DNA of 64,000 nucleotides, taken from positions 9,692,614 to 9,756,613 of the forward strand of contig OZ020247.1 of NCBI GenBank assembly GCA_963971285.1. The letters run 5' to 3'. The notes under the pieces are model-generated. The model worked only from the letters and a program-made list of their open reading frames with translations. It was not told where the DNA came from and did no database searches. Of this stretch, positions 27,683-40,500 are shown one piece after another. Numbering within the stretch: the first letter of the stretch is position 1; each line of letters begins with the position of its first letter. This DNA comes from Astropecten irregularis (taxonomy: Eukaryota; Echinodermata; Asteroidea; Paxillosida; Astropectinidae). The translations under genes and the position numbers were made by a program.

Positions 27683-27900
27683 GAAAGAATTCCACTGATG
27701 ACCATTATGGAAAAAGGATTATATCCTCAAAGAAATAGCTTACTGGATACAAATTATAATGAACTTCAATATCAAGTGTATAAAACTGGGGTAGCATGTC
27801 TGAAAAGTGAGTTTAACAGGTTTTTTTTTTTACCTACAAATTGTACACTTCAAATATAGCTGCGGCAGCCATTTTTCTCAAAACGCCCTCTGTTGGTTCC
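27683..27900 (+). repeat. Left arm of a ~220-bp inverted repeat
   Basis: AAAGAATTCCACTGATGACC ... CAAAACGCCCTCTGTTGG matches the complement of 28832-29050 at roughly 70-80 percent by eye. It starts 40 bp after the candidate donor at 27643. Confidence 0.75.
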
Positions 27901-28059
27901 ATGATGGTCGTCAGTGGAATTCTTCACGGTAAAGTTCTTATACTGACATTTTTGCCGGTGAAAATAACGATTGAAAGTGTATAGGCCTAGTTAAATACGG
28001 TGAGAACAATCAGGCGAATCGCGGAGGCTCAAGCATTGCACTATTTAAATGGCCCGTCG

Positions 28060-28440
28060 TCATGTGAGTCGATCCCGGGGAGGATGGAGGATATAATTAT
28101 ACCCCTCCCAATATTAGAGGTGGGGGGCGTGTATTATCCCCCACCCAATATTTCGAGGTTGAATGTCATTTAATACTTAAAAACCGACAGAATATCTGAA
28201 GTACCAATAAAATAATGAAAAAATAGCATGCTTGGAAGTAGAATTTAGAAAGACAATAACTTTTGTTTTTTTTGTGTCTTCGCAGTGAATTTATACAAAG
28301 TTAAATTCTTTATAATATCGCTTTTAAATGCTCTAAAATGGGAGATTCCGACTCAGTTTTTTTCCCTGGTGTGGGAAGGGGCATCTATCCCCCGAGGTCC
28401 CACAACCCCACCCCTCCCCCCCCCCCCCCCCCCCCCGGCT
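28060..28440 (+). mobile_element. Repeat with CCTCCCAATATT / CCCCACCCAATATT ends and a C-tract
   Basis: Shares TTAATACTTAAAAACCGACA and TAAATGCTCTAAAATGGGAG with the complement of 39320-39602, so this is a dispersed family present here twice in opposite orientation. A long C-run occupies ~28404-28437. Confidence 0.6.
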
Positions 28441-28599
28441 TGGTCGCTTCGGTCCCTCCGACATAGGACACAAAATCACCAATCATCCCCTCCCCTAATC
28501 ATGAAAAGAAATCGACATCTAGGCCTATGCCCGCCGTTCAATGGAGCAAGTTCGGTACAAAAAACGGAGCCAATTTCATGTAGCTGAGTAAACACAAAA

Positions 28600-28760
28600 T
28601 ATTGCATAAGCTGAAAACAAACCACCAAAAATTATAATATTCATAATTATGGTCAGCGAACAACAGCCAAAGAACAATCACAAGTGATAGGCCGACACAA
28701 CACGTGGAAATTTGGTCGTTAATCCTGTTTTTATTAAGACAGAAATTTCATGGTTAGCAA
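28600..28760. mobile_element. Partial MITE of the GGGGCCAATTTCAT group
   Basis: GGTCAGCGAACAACAGCC, AAGAACAATCACAAGTGAT and TTTTTATTAAGACAGAAATT are shared with 29256-29484. Confidence 0.6.
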
Positions 28761-28831
28761 TCATTGTGCTACGCAGGACCGTGAAATGAAATCCACTGAC
28801 GGCCATCACTTGTGCACAAACCTATGGGACC

Positions 28832-29050
28832 AACAGAGGGCGTTTTGATAAAAATGGCTACCGCTGCACTCGAAGTGTATAATTCATAATTTCATAGGTC
28901 AAAAAAACCTGGAAAATCTCACTTTTTAGATAAGCTACACCAGTTTCCACACCTGAGATTGAAGTTCATCATGACTTGCATCAAATAAGTTAACTCTTGG
29001 AGGAAATAACCCTGTTTCCGTCATGGCCGTCAGTGGAATTCTTTCCACAA
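28832..29050 (-). repeat. Right arm of the ~220-bp inverted repeat
   Basis: Complement of 27683-27900; the arms are ~930 bp apart. Shared blocks include CAACAGAGGGCGTTTTGA and GTCAGTGGAATTCTTTCCAC. Confidence 0.75.
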
Positions 29051-29255
29051 GGGAGAACATTAATACTGAAGAAACACCTATACGACCCCTGTGTGAAAGT
29101 AAACGCTAATAAACTTGACAACTTAAAAACTTCCATCATACCTTCAACCATTAATAATATTTAGACAAAAATATACATATATTTACCAATTTCGTCCACT
29201 TCTAAATCTTCATACAGAATGAACGTGTATTGCACACCCGCACATTTACCTCAAT

Positions 29256-29484
29256 GAGGGGCCAATTTCATAAAACTGTTCAGCACAAAAAATGTGCTTA
29301 GCGCAAAAATGTCTCGCCCAATAAAACAAACCACCATTGAAAATTCCATTAGATATTCATGGTCAGCGAACAACAGCCAAAGAACAATCACAAGTGATAT
29401 ACAAAATATGGAAGTTTGGTTGTTAACCCTGTTTTTATTAAGACAGAAATGTTTGTGCTTAACAGTTTTATGAAATTGGTCCCT
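29256..29484. mobile_element. MITE, GGGGCCAATTTCATAAA termini, full copy
   Basis: Left GGGGCCAATTTCATAAAACT, right AGTTTTATGAAATTGGTCCC. Internal GTGCTTAGCGCAAAAATGTC and GGTTGTTAACCCTGTTTTTA. About 230 bp, non-coding. Confidence 0.75.
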
Positions 29485-29489
29485 GTTTG

Positions 29490-30420
29490 CTACGACCAAA
29501 AAGTCTAACATAAACAAATTTCCATTTCACCAAAATAGTATTTCCCATTTTGCTTACCATTACAAGTTCACACAGCACCATTGTGATTTCTAACAACTTA
29601 TTATTTAATATAACGCACATCTATATGTCATTTATTTAATAACGAATGTACGTCATCCTTTCATAATAAACCACAATTGGCAGTAGACCAAAAGTTGAAA
29701 TAATCATTGTAAAATAACATGTCTTTTAATATGAAATCGTCTTGGTAACATGTCATCATTGTTTAATTTCCATCGATAAAAAATTATGTTTTCAAACTCG
29801 CCTATGTAAAATTCATTGATGTAGGTCTACCCAATTCAGTGTCATATTTTAAACAACGCCTCATGAAACCAAAATTTAATTGCCAACATAGCCCGTTCAA
29901 AAGGCAATTATGCATATTATTGCTCGTCATGTAGGCCGCGGCGTAGATTACTTGTTAAAGAGGATGTTGAACACTCGACAAACCTCGCTTTATTTGTTAG
30001 AACTATTATCCTTAAATTACTTGAAATTAGAAAAAAAAATTATTTATTTATTTATCTCACACTGAATACAGAAAGAGAGTCTTTTGGATGATTTTTCTCT
30101 CAGCCCGCAAGCTCCCCAAAAATTCAGATTCCCTGAATTTTGTCAATGGGGGCAGCAGACAAATTTGTGTGATTTCGTGACGTCAGATATGGTAGCCTTT
30201 TCTTTTGAACTAAAAAGGGTTTGGGGTTAAGCAAAGATTTAATGCAGAATTTTCAGACAGGCTCATAGCACAGCTGACAGCCTAGATACTGGGGAGATAG
30301 TTCCGTCGCATTTCACAAGCTCCTCAGGGGGAAACATTCTTATAAAACTGAAAGAAATATTTAGGGTTCACGGAAACAAATTATTGGTCTCTTGAATGAA
30401 TTTATGTCTATTTGCTGGAC
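29490..30420. other. Intergenic, no gene seen
   Basis: AT-rich; a TTTATTTATTTATC run lies at ~30044. No coding exon or known family was recognised. Confidence 0.35.
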
Positions 30421-30424
30421 TGCT

Positions 30425-30783
30425 TTAAAGGAAGTATCATACTTTTGTAGCATACCGAAACAGAAATCTTCACAGATTTACTTATAACTTACAGGGTATA
30501 AAGGTGTAATGGTAGAAACCGTTACAAATATTCTGCCTGAAATGGTGTATTAATCCAGAAAAGAGTCAAACGAGTGACCGAAATTATTTTTGATCTTTTA
30601 CAGATCAAAAATAAAAGAGAAAAGACTTAAGAAATACTGTGGTCGTTTTTACTGTTTTCTCAAAAAGTGGGCACCGTATGGGACTGAAATTTTCACAGAT
30701 GACTGTTACTGTATCCTCCTTGATAATTTTGCCCATAAATCTGTATTTCTTTGACAAAAACCAAAGTATGATATTACCTTTCA
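30425..30783 (-). mobile_element. TTAA MITE, family 1, full copy
   Basis: TTAAAGGAAGTATCATACTT at the left, TATGATATTACCTTTCA at the right. The right TTAA is mutated. Confidence 0.8.
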
Positions 30784-31134
30784 TGGGTTCAATCGGAATT
30801 TAATGAAGGGCTCGTAACAGCCAGCAGACTAAAAATCTGGGGATAGTTTCATCCTATATATTTCACAAGCCCGTCGCATGACGAAATGACGAAAAAAACA
30901 AAAAAACCTACTAGGTCATGCGCGAACGCGCACTGCAAACTATAGGATATAGATGCGCAGTGAGACGTTCCATGCGCAGTGAGATGTTACATGTGTAACA
31001 GTTCCTTCGGAGATTCCCCAGCCTAGCTACTCGCTGGTGATCAGCAAATATATCCACTGGCACGTATAGTAATAATAATAAATTAATGATCAATGATGAA
31101 TTTTTGTCAGTTACTGGACTGCTCCCATATAGGT

Positions 31135-31501
31135 TTAAAGGGATGGTACAGAACTTGTTTTTGCGACAAAACCGTAGCTGACAGTGAAAGCACATTATGT
31201 AATCCATCATATACCTTAACTGACAAACCTGTAGAAGTTTGAGGTCATTCAGCCATCTGGGTCACGAGAAAATCGTGAAAACCCGTTTACACATTTCAAC
31301 GAATGAATGAAACGCTTCGAAGCGATTTATTCCAATCGGAAAATAGTTTCATTTTAATATTTCTCAACGAATATGGCATTTAAGACAAAAACATTTCATG
31401 GGATGTTTTCTCCTATCATCAACATCATACTGTGTAGGTTTTATGTGAATCTGTGATCTTGAAGTGTATTTTGTCTTTCCAATTCGGTACCATCCCTTTA
31501 A
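31135..31501 (+). mobile_element. TTAA MITE, family 3, full copy, in DDC 3' flank
   Basis: TTAAAGGGATGGTACAGAAC ... CGGTACCATCCCTTTAA, TTAA at both ends. It ends 31 bp beyond the DDC stop codon, so it lies in the presumed DDC 3' UTR. The second copy is at 42097-42472. Confidence 0.85.
31325..31330 (-). terminator. Candidate DDC poly(A) signal inside a MITE
   Basis: Minus-strand AATAAA, ~200 nt downstream of the DDC stop and within the family 3 MITE (GGAATAAATCGC on the minus strand). Another AATAAA overlaps the stop codon at 31531-31536 and is too early to be useful. Confidence 0.35.
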
Positions 31502-31531
31502 CTGAAGTTTTAATTGTTGAACTGTAGCTAT

Positions 31532-34500
31532 TTATTTCGTGTCACTCGTCGATACGGTTCCATTTTCAAGCATGGCCGAGTCCGTCTCCTCGATGATGGC
31601 CTTCCAGGCAAACTGGACATCCTCGGACGTGGTAGTTGCAGCGCACACGGCGAAGCGTATGATGAACTGACCATTCAGGTGACTGCCCACCATGCAAATC
31701 TTCCCCGCCTTGGTCACTCTGTCCAGCAGGTTTTCATTTTGCGCGTCCGTTCCCTAATAGGCAACAAATAAATAAAGAAAATTTGAGATTTGAGAAAAGA
31801 TATCTTTATAATGATAGGGTTTACATCTGCTAAGCACGTATCTAAGCAAAACTTTAAAATGCTAAGCGAAAAGCACAGAGGCCAATTCCACGGCCCTGCT
31901 TAGAACAGAAATTTGCTAACCATGAAATTTCTATCTTGATAAAAACAAGATAATCAACCAAATGTTCATATGCTGTGTATCACTTGTGATTGTTCTTGGC
32001 TGTTGCTCGAATTGGAATTTCTAAAATGTGTGGGTTTTTTTTTTAGCAAGACATTTTGTGCTGAGCATTTTTGTGTGTGCTTAACAGCTCCATGAAATTG
32101 GCCCTTGCTGGGATAGCTGCCCAAACCACGGGCCGCCTCCCATCAACTGCGTATAGCATAAGGCTCCTGGGTGAATAAAAATGACACTAGAAAATTCATT
32201 TCATGATCAAGAATTAAACAAAGTGGAATACTTCAAAATACTTGAACATTTGCGGCGTCATCAGAGAAATTTCCGTATCGCGTTGTATGACGGAGCTTTC
32301 ATAGTTCCTACATAGTTCATACAGTCAGTGTTGGAGTGTTGCCACTCTTCTCAGAAATTAATATTTTACAAACCTTGCAAATTACACTGTGCTGCTTACT
32401 CCATTGGATACTAAACTTCCGATGCATGATCTTCATACTCCCATTGTATAATTTATCGGAAATCGGCAATTGTTATAAACCGTAAAATTGTAACGAAAAT
32501 GAAATGCACTTAATGGTCAAGTACTCCCAAAATTCGAGTACATGGAATCGAGTACGGGCCAAGTACATTTATTTTCGAGTACTTTTTATCGAGTACGGGC
32601 CAAGTACATTTTATTTTTGAGTATACATTTAATCGAGTACGGGCCGAGTATCTGTCTGTACTTGAGTTGTACTCGAGTACGAGTACTAAAATACTGCATA
32701 CAGTGAGTCACAAAGTTTGCCCTAGGTTCTAACTGAGGGGAATCTGATCCCGTTCTCTGGGAGAAAAAATTCTACAAAATTTGCAACATTTCCTCCAAAC
32801 ATTCCATGAACGGTCTGCATAAAATGCATGGACAACTGACCTTAAGACGAAAGCACACAAGTCCTAGCACAACATCGGCTACTATTTCAAATCGAGGGTC
32901 CTTTCGCACCATAGCTTCAAACTCGTGAGCCAATTCAACTTGCTGAAAATAAATTAAAATGATAGTAATGGTTAATTTGGTTATTATATTTATTATCCGG
33001 ATCGATCATGGCCGATGAAGTACATACAGTTCTGTTGTCTCGACAGAGGATAAGACAGTTGAAATAAAATAAAATACGTGACACCTATTGTAAGTTAACA
33101 GAAAACATGCCCTGCATTTGGGTGATTTTCTAAACGTTTGGAATAAGCAGGTCCCATTCATAAAAGTTTAGGACAGTGAACAATATGGGTTTTGTTCACG
33201 CACACGTAACACCATTGCATAACATTCCCTTTTCAAAAGAAGACCTCAAATGTTTCTAATTTCATTTTCTAGCATCCATTAAAATGAAAACGTCACATAA
33301 TTATGGCGTTTGGCTTTGCTACACCAATCTGTTGCGTGTATTTCACTTGGCTCTGTTTTTAATAGAAGTTGTAAGTAAGTTTGTGACATTCTATATACCT
33401 TTCTGATATGTTGTTGTAGGCGTTCCACACCGAAGAGTCGCAAGACAAACCACAACTTCAACGAACGAAACCTTCGCCCAAGTGGTATATGCCAATGCTA
33501 ATTCATGAACAAAAATAAATAAATAAAAAAACATATTAGGAACAATCTCAAAAGCCTCATAAAAGCCTCAATAATTCATGTTTGTAACAAACCTTTTGAA
33601 CAAGAAACTCCCATTTTAAACAGAAAAATAATCACGATTTTGTGAAAAAAAGAGAGAAAAAGAAGAAAGAAATTGGCAGCTGCATGATATGCATATTAAT
33701 TAAGCAGTGTGGAAAAACACGCAGCCCGTACTGGAAAACCATTTAATATTCATGATTTACTGCGGTATCCGCCACGGTATTGGATTCGATTCACCCCGCT
33801 GACCTCGCTCGGTGGCCTAGCGGTATGGCATCTGCACTAGTAAGCAGGAGGTCGTGGGTTCGAATTCCCACCTGACCCAGCACGTGATTTTTTCACGTGC
33901 ACTTAAAAGCACTGAGTATACAGTGCTCATCCACGTCGGTGAAGGGCAAGCCTAATTTGCATATTGTTTATAATAAAATGTACTTGGTCCGTACTCGATA
34001 AAATAAGTACTCGAAAATAAATGAACTTGGCCCAAACTTGATTTCATTGTACTCGAATCTAGGGAGTACTCGACCATTTCGTACAAATTTTACTTTCGTT
34101 ACAATTTCACGGTTTAGGATTTTAGGATCATGACTTGGACTCTTCAGCAATGTACTTGGACTCGGCCCAGTACTCGGACCTTGCTCTGTACTCGGATTTG
34201 AGGACTCACGACTCCAATACTAATATTAAGAGATATTCTATGAAAGTCTTACGGTTTCTTAGAGTTCCAATCGTCCCAAAATTGACTGAGATCATTTTTT
34301 TAAATTTGAAATCCAAGCGTCTCACCCTGTAATCTACGACAGTTCCCTGGTGTTCGTGCTTGAGATAGGTAGGATCAACGTGGAACGCACCAGCTAGGTC
34401 CATCTGGTTCCGCACCCACATTGTCGAACAGTCAAAGTTCACGCGCATCCACTTATGGGGGTTAAAGTTGAAGGAGTCCGCCAGCTGTATATACACATCA

Positions 34501-37500
34501 CCAGAAATAATTTAATTGTAGTGATCTAATTTGTAAATGTTTTGTGGTTAAAAGTCCATAATTAAATACTTTCTTAAAGGGTCTCAGTGCAATAGTAATA
34601 TTATGGCTTGAACACTTTTGTGCAAAATAAAACAACTGTTTTATTGGGTCTGTGATTTTACCCACTTCCACACACTGTTTCAGGGTTAACAACAGGGTTT
34701 TTGGTTTGTATGCTAATTATCATTTCCATACTCATGAGCAAAACTGTGATGTCATCCGGGTAACTGAGAGCAGTAACCCATTTGATTTGTGTACAAAAAG
34801 TTGGGGTTGTTTTATAGGTTTTCTGACAGACCTTTTCCTCCTCAATAGGCTTTGTGTGTCAAATATGTTCTTTTCACTCAACTGGTGGTGTAATTTTTTT
34901 TTTTTTATGTTTTTACGTTATATTTTTGCTGTTGGTTCCCCACATCAAGCATGCATGAAAATCTCTCATTTTGCAAAGCCGTTCAAAGGAAAACCAAACG
35001 CTAGTTTGAAACCAAAAATAAGACTTGCCATTCATTATCTGTCAGTAAATTCTCTGTATGAAGGCAATAAAATAAACTGACTGAAAAAAGCACTGCAGCA
35101 ACCCTTTAAATGTCATTTCGGAAGTCATCATGGGTATTAGATAATGGAAGCATTCAGTAAAGACGGAGGCAGCACTGCAATAATTAAAAACTTCATCATT
35201 GCTATATTTTCTCCGGATGCCATATTTTCGTTTTCATAATACATTTATTTTGCACATATTATAACGAAAACCGCTATACCGAACATTTTGCTATAGCAAA
35301 CATCATCCCTGGCTCCCAATTTTCTTTATGTACAATGTATACATTGTTCACTATAACGAACGACCGCTATAACGAACAATTTATGTGCATCCCACTGCAA
35401 TATACCTTTTTTATACCGAACATTTTGCTATAACGAACATCATCCTAGGCTACCAATTGTGTATGTACAATGTATAGGCTAGGCCTCCTGAACATTGTTG
35501 ACTATAACGAACGACCGCCATAACGAACATTCTCTGTACATCCCAGCATGTTTGTTATAGTGGCATTCCACTAATACACCTGTTTCACTGGTAACCAACC
35601 TCTATCCCATCAGCTAAGGTTCGAAATTCTGGACAGATGAACGAAGAACCGGCATATGCAGCGTCCACGTGTAACCAGACATTTTCACGTTCACCTGTTC
35701 ACGTAGAAAAAAAAAAAAACGTGACGATAACAAAATAGTGGTATGGTAAGGCATAAGCATTCTTATCAACTGAAGTGGCGCCACATCATGAGAGTTGTGG
35801 CAATTTACCCAAACGTATATATAGGCCTACTCACGGACAGCAATGATTTAGATTCTTAGAAAGGAAACCGCAATTCCGGTTTTTAAGTAATATCGTACTT
35901 TGGTTTTTAACAAAGAAATACAGATTCATGGGCAAAAATATCAAGACAGATACAGATACAGTCATCTGTGAAAATGTCAGTCCCATGCGGTGCCCATTTT
36001 GGGGGAAACAGTGAAAAACAACCACAGTATTTTTAAAGTCTTTTCTCTTTTATTTTTAATCTTTTAAAAGATCACAGAGATTTTCGGTCGTTGTTTGACT
36101 TATTTCTGCAATAAATACACCATTTCAGGCGGAAAAATGTTAACGGTATGTTTCTACCACCACATACCCTGTAAGTTATACGTAAATCTGTGAATATTTC
36201 TGTTTGGTTTCTTACCAAAGTGTGATACTACCTTTAAAAGGTAAAATGAAATGTTAAAGGAGTGTAGCTAGCAGTTTAAAGGTAGCGTACAGGATTTGCA
36301 AGGCCTCAAAAAACAATTATTGAGTTTGAGACAGAAAATGAACTCAACAGTTCGTAAACAGTGCAAACAGTCACCATGTGAAATCTTGGTTCATCAGATG
36401 CCGGGATTTTCAAGGAAATCAAGATTTAGTGTCTTCAAAAAGGTTCGTTTGTCCGAACGATTTAGTAGCATTTGGAAAGCGTGATGTAACCGTGAAGGAT
36501 TCAGAGGGGGCAAGATTATTTTGGCCGTAAAAAGGTACATGAAACAACGTCTGTAAGGAAGATTAAGACCTTCACTTCTGTTTATGTACCAAATTCTGCC
36601 AAAAAGCACAACTTTGCAAATCCTATAAATTATGCTCCCTTTACAAAATACCCTCGAGTTGATCGATGCAATGCTGCATTAGGCAGCAGGATTGGCATAA
36701 AACAACATATACGAATGGGTAAACCTGCCAAAAAAAAGTAGCCATTATTTCCTGTACCTTATAGGAAACTTGGGAGACAAATAATTTAATCAGCGGTCTT
36801 ACAAGACTGGCAGTAATATTATATTAGAAGGCGCAGGAGTTCACCCAACCATAATTACTGTCCCAAGTCGATCACATTCCCTCAATATGAAATCAATAAA
36901 GTTTTTGGTAACTCACATATAGGTCCAATTTCGGCCAGGTTATCGAAGGCACACGATGTAGTGGTACCCAATGTTGCACAGACCTGAAACAAACATGTCA
37001 TATACCACTGTGACTTGTGAACATGAAACATTAAAAGTAAAAAAAAAACTGCCCTGCAAACTGCTCATCAGCCAAAAACATATTTACCTGAAATTTATCA
37101 ACTAAGTGCTTGGAGGGCCTGACGCGTTTCGATACAGACATAATCTTTGTCGAAGGCTAAATCGATAACCTTATATATTAAGCATTAATATGCCGTGATT
37201 GACATCAAACAATGAATAATGCTGCTGCTGCGTAAGCGGGCTAAACAATAATTATGTAGCTGTCTCATTTTGAATTAAGGCTGGGGGCGCCCTATATTCA
37301 TATGACGTCATATGCACAAAGTTTGTGGGGAACAAAAGAACGGTTTTAAATAATTATTCTATCAGTAATACGGACTGGAACTTTGTGTGTGTGTGTGTGA
37401 GGGGGGAAGCCTCTATTGGTGAATAAAGTGCAGGCCTCAGGAACGTAATTTACGAATAGCTCCGCCAAGCGGTATGGTATCTGCACTTGCAAGCAGGAGG

Positions 37501-40500
37501 TCGTGGGTTCGAATCCTACCTGAACCGACGCATGCTTTTTTTTATTCATGTGCACTCAACAAGCTACGAAGCTGCATTGAGGACATGCTGAAAAAAATAA
37601 AATTTGCCTCTCTCTGACCTAACTCGTACGTACGGTTTATATCGCACGTACGAGTTATATGTCGTACGTGCGAATTATATGTCGTACGTACGTACGAGAT
37701 GTAAGTCGTACGTACGAGATATAAGTAGGACGTACGTACGAGATATGATTCATAAAGCCCACCGCACACTATACGATCCGACTACGACCCGACTGGTTTT
37801 TGGAAGGATCGCAAAGCATTCTGGGAGTCTTAACCGTGATTCGACAGTCGAATCTTGCCGACTGGCCATCAGAGTGGGTCTGCGACTGGGAACAATCACG
37901 GTTAAGACTCCCAGAATGCTTTGCGATCCTTCCAAAAACCAGTCGGATCCTAGTCGGAATGTCGGATCGTATAGTGTGCGGTGGGCTTAAGTCGTACGTA
38001 CGAGATATAAGTCGTACGTACGAAATGTAAGTCGTACGTATACAAGATGTAAGTCGTACGAGTACGAGATATATCTCGTACATTATGATTCATAAGTCGT
38101 ACATACGACTTATATCTCGTACGTACGACATATAACTCGCACACATTTATTTTTTCAGCATGTCCCTAATACAGCTTCCGTAGCAAGCACTGGGTTATGC
38201 AGTGCTCATCTACGTCGGTGAAGGGCAATTCTAATTTGAACATTTCTAACTCCCCGAAGAAAAATTAAAGCTGATGAAAGTTCTGGCCGTGTGACCATTC
38301 CCCCCCATGACAAAATCATACCAGCTTAATGATACCTACGAATACAGGGATGAGTCCCTTGGCCTTATCCTCCTCGATAGCTTTGGCAAGGGTCTCTCCT
38401 CGCATTGAGTACTTGTCGTCACACGGTAGCAGTCGCATCCGGACAGAGCTGATCATCGAAGCTCTCTCCACGGACGAATGTGACTGAGAAAACAAACAAG
38501 GACAAGTTTATATACCAAATATAGGGTGCATTCGTTTAGCTCCCCCGGGTCGACACCAGTCAACCTCGTCCCCATTCTCTCGCTTGTTTTGTGCAGTAAA
38601 ACACGACCATTCCCAGTCAAGGGCTGACCCGTGTTAGCTGAACGAATGCACCCGTAGATATTTCTTTCAGTGCAATGTCACATCCCGAGGTTTTGCCAAC
38701 CAAGATGACGGAAACTCTAGAAAGCCATGAAAGCCGGGCATAACTTAACTACCCGCACAATTTGTACACAACGTTTCATAAACATTGACAGATATTGCTG
38801 AATGTATGTGGAAACAGCACAAGCAATGATGGTATGTATTTTGTACAGTCATGGGAAAGTTTGCAAAAATGTTGAATTTGGTCACGCCGTCTTTCGAGAA
38901 GACGAAATGATCTGCAACATATTTGGCCGCCCATGCCAACCACCAGTCAATGTTTGTAAATAAAAGAAAGGTCTATAACTGTGCCCACTCGTTATATCTC
39001 CGGACTGAAAATACAAATGAAAATAAAAATATCGCACCATCTTTTCATCCCATATTTAAAGTTATGTCCAGGCTTTTGTGTATTTAAAAGTGAAATTACA
39101 CGTATTTTGATCCCCTCCAGAAATCAGTGTTTATTAAGGTCTCGTTAAATTTGTCAATGTATCTTTGATGTTATTTGTTTCATTGGATTAATGTAGAAAA
39201 GAGGATTTTCCAACTGGACAATGAAATTAAATGAAAAATTGCGTTTTTTTGCTTGTTTGCTTTTTTCTTAAGGTTTTCTAGGTCGTTGTCATAATTTCCT
39301 ATAGCAGGATCTTTCTCAAAGATTAAAGGGGTGAGCCCCCTTCCCACACCAGGGACTTATACAAAAACAGAGTCGAAAAGTCTCATTTTACAGCATTTAA
39401 AAACGACATTCAGAAGAATTAATCATAGTATAGATTCACTGCGAATACACACAAAAACAAAATTTATTGTCTTTCTACATTCCAAGCGTGCTATTTTTTC
39501 ATTATTTTTTGGTACTTCAGATATTTTGTCGGTATTAAAGGACATTCAACATCGAAATATTGGGGGGGATATATCCCCCCATCCCTCCCAAGATCTACAT
39601 CCATGATTCAGTATCAAAGTTCATCGCAGTTAACGTGTAGCTATAATCTACGTCCAATGATAAGATGAATGACCATGTGGTTAAATCAATAGTAACACGA
39701 ATGCTATCACATGCGGCTTTCATTCATACTAACATATTTGGATGTGTAGGCCACTAGTTTGGACATGATCTCATACTCGTCTCTGTCTGGGTCTAGTGCT
39801 GTTTGGGAACGGATGGCCTTCATCTTCGCAGCCAGTAAGGCCATCACGGTGCTCTCGCTAGCCGTACCCTGATAGCCAGAAAATAAAGCAAACAAAATTA
39901 ATGTTATAAAGATTGTTTGTATTATTTGCGATTCTGTGGTCGATTTCACAATGTTTTATCTTTCAGATGAGTTGTTCCTGTTTCCATAGTAACTAGTACT
40001 GTGACATCACACTTTGCTTAGCAGTTTAGATTGATACGCATGTTACGATCTATCTAAGCCTTTCGCATAAAATCGAGCCCTGCAAAAAAAATCGTTTGAA
40101 TATGGTCCAGCCATTTCACTAGTTTTTGGGGCATGCATCCGCCATTTTTAATTTGCGCCAGTGAGCGTCATTACCAGTGGAGTAAACTGCCTAACTGCAT
40201 TATTGTTATACAGTATAACATGTACGTGAACGGCATTAAACAACCGTGTCCAAGATTCGTGACGGTGCCAATGCTAACGTTTATAATTACAAATGCGGTA
40301 TTCAAGGGAGACAATTTAGCATAAAACTAGTAACAGTGAACATGTAGACACCGGGACTCCGATGTCTCCCTAAGGTACCAGCTACCTTTTAAAGCCTCAG
40401 TTTTTACTGTACATATTTTAATAGAAGACAGAGAATACTCTCAATATGAACATATGTCAATTTCAAGTTCATTGGTATGGAGGATGTTTAGAAATAGGTA

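Noticed and set aside
37604..38144. ORFs of ~60-130 residues on both strands
   Set aside because: They mirror each other because the region is a palindrome; no conserved protein.
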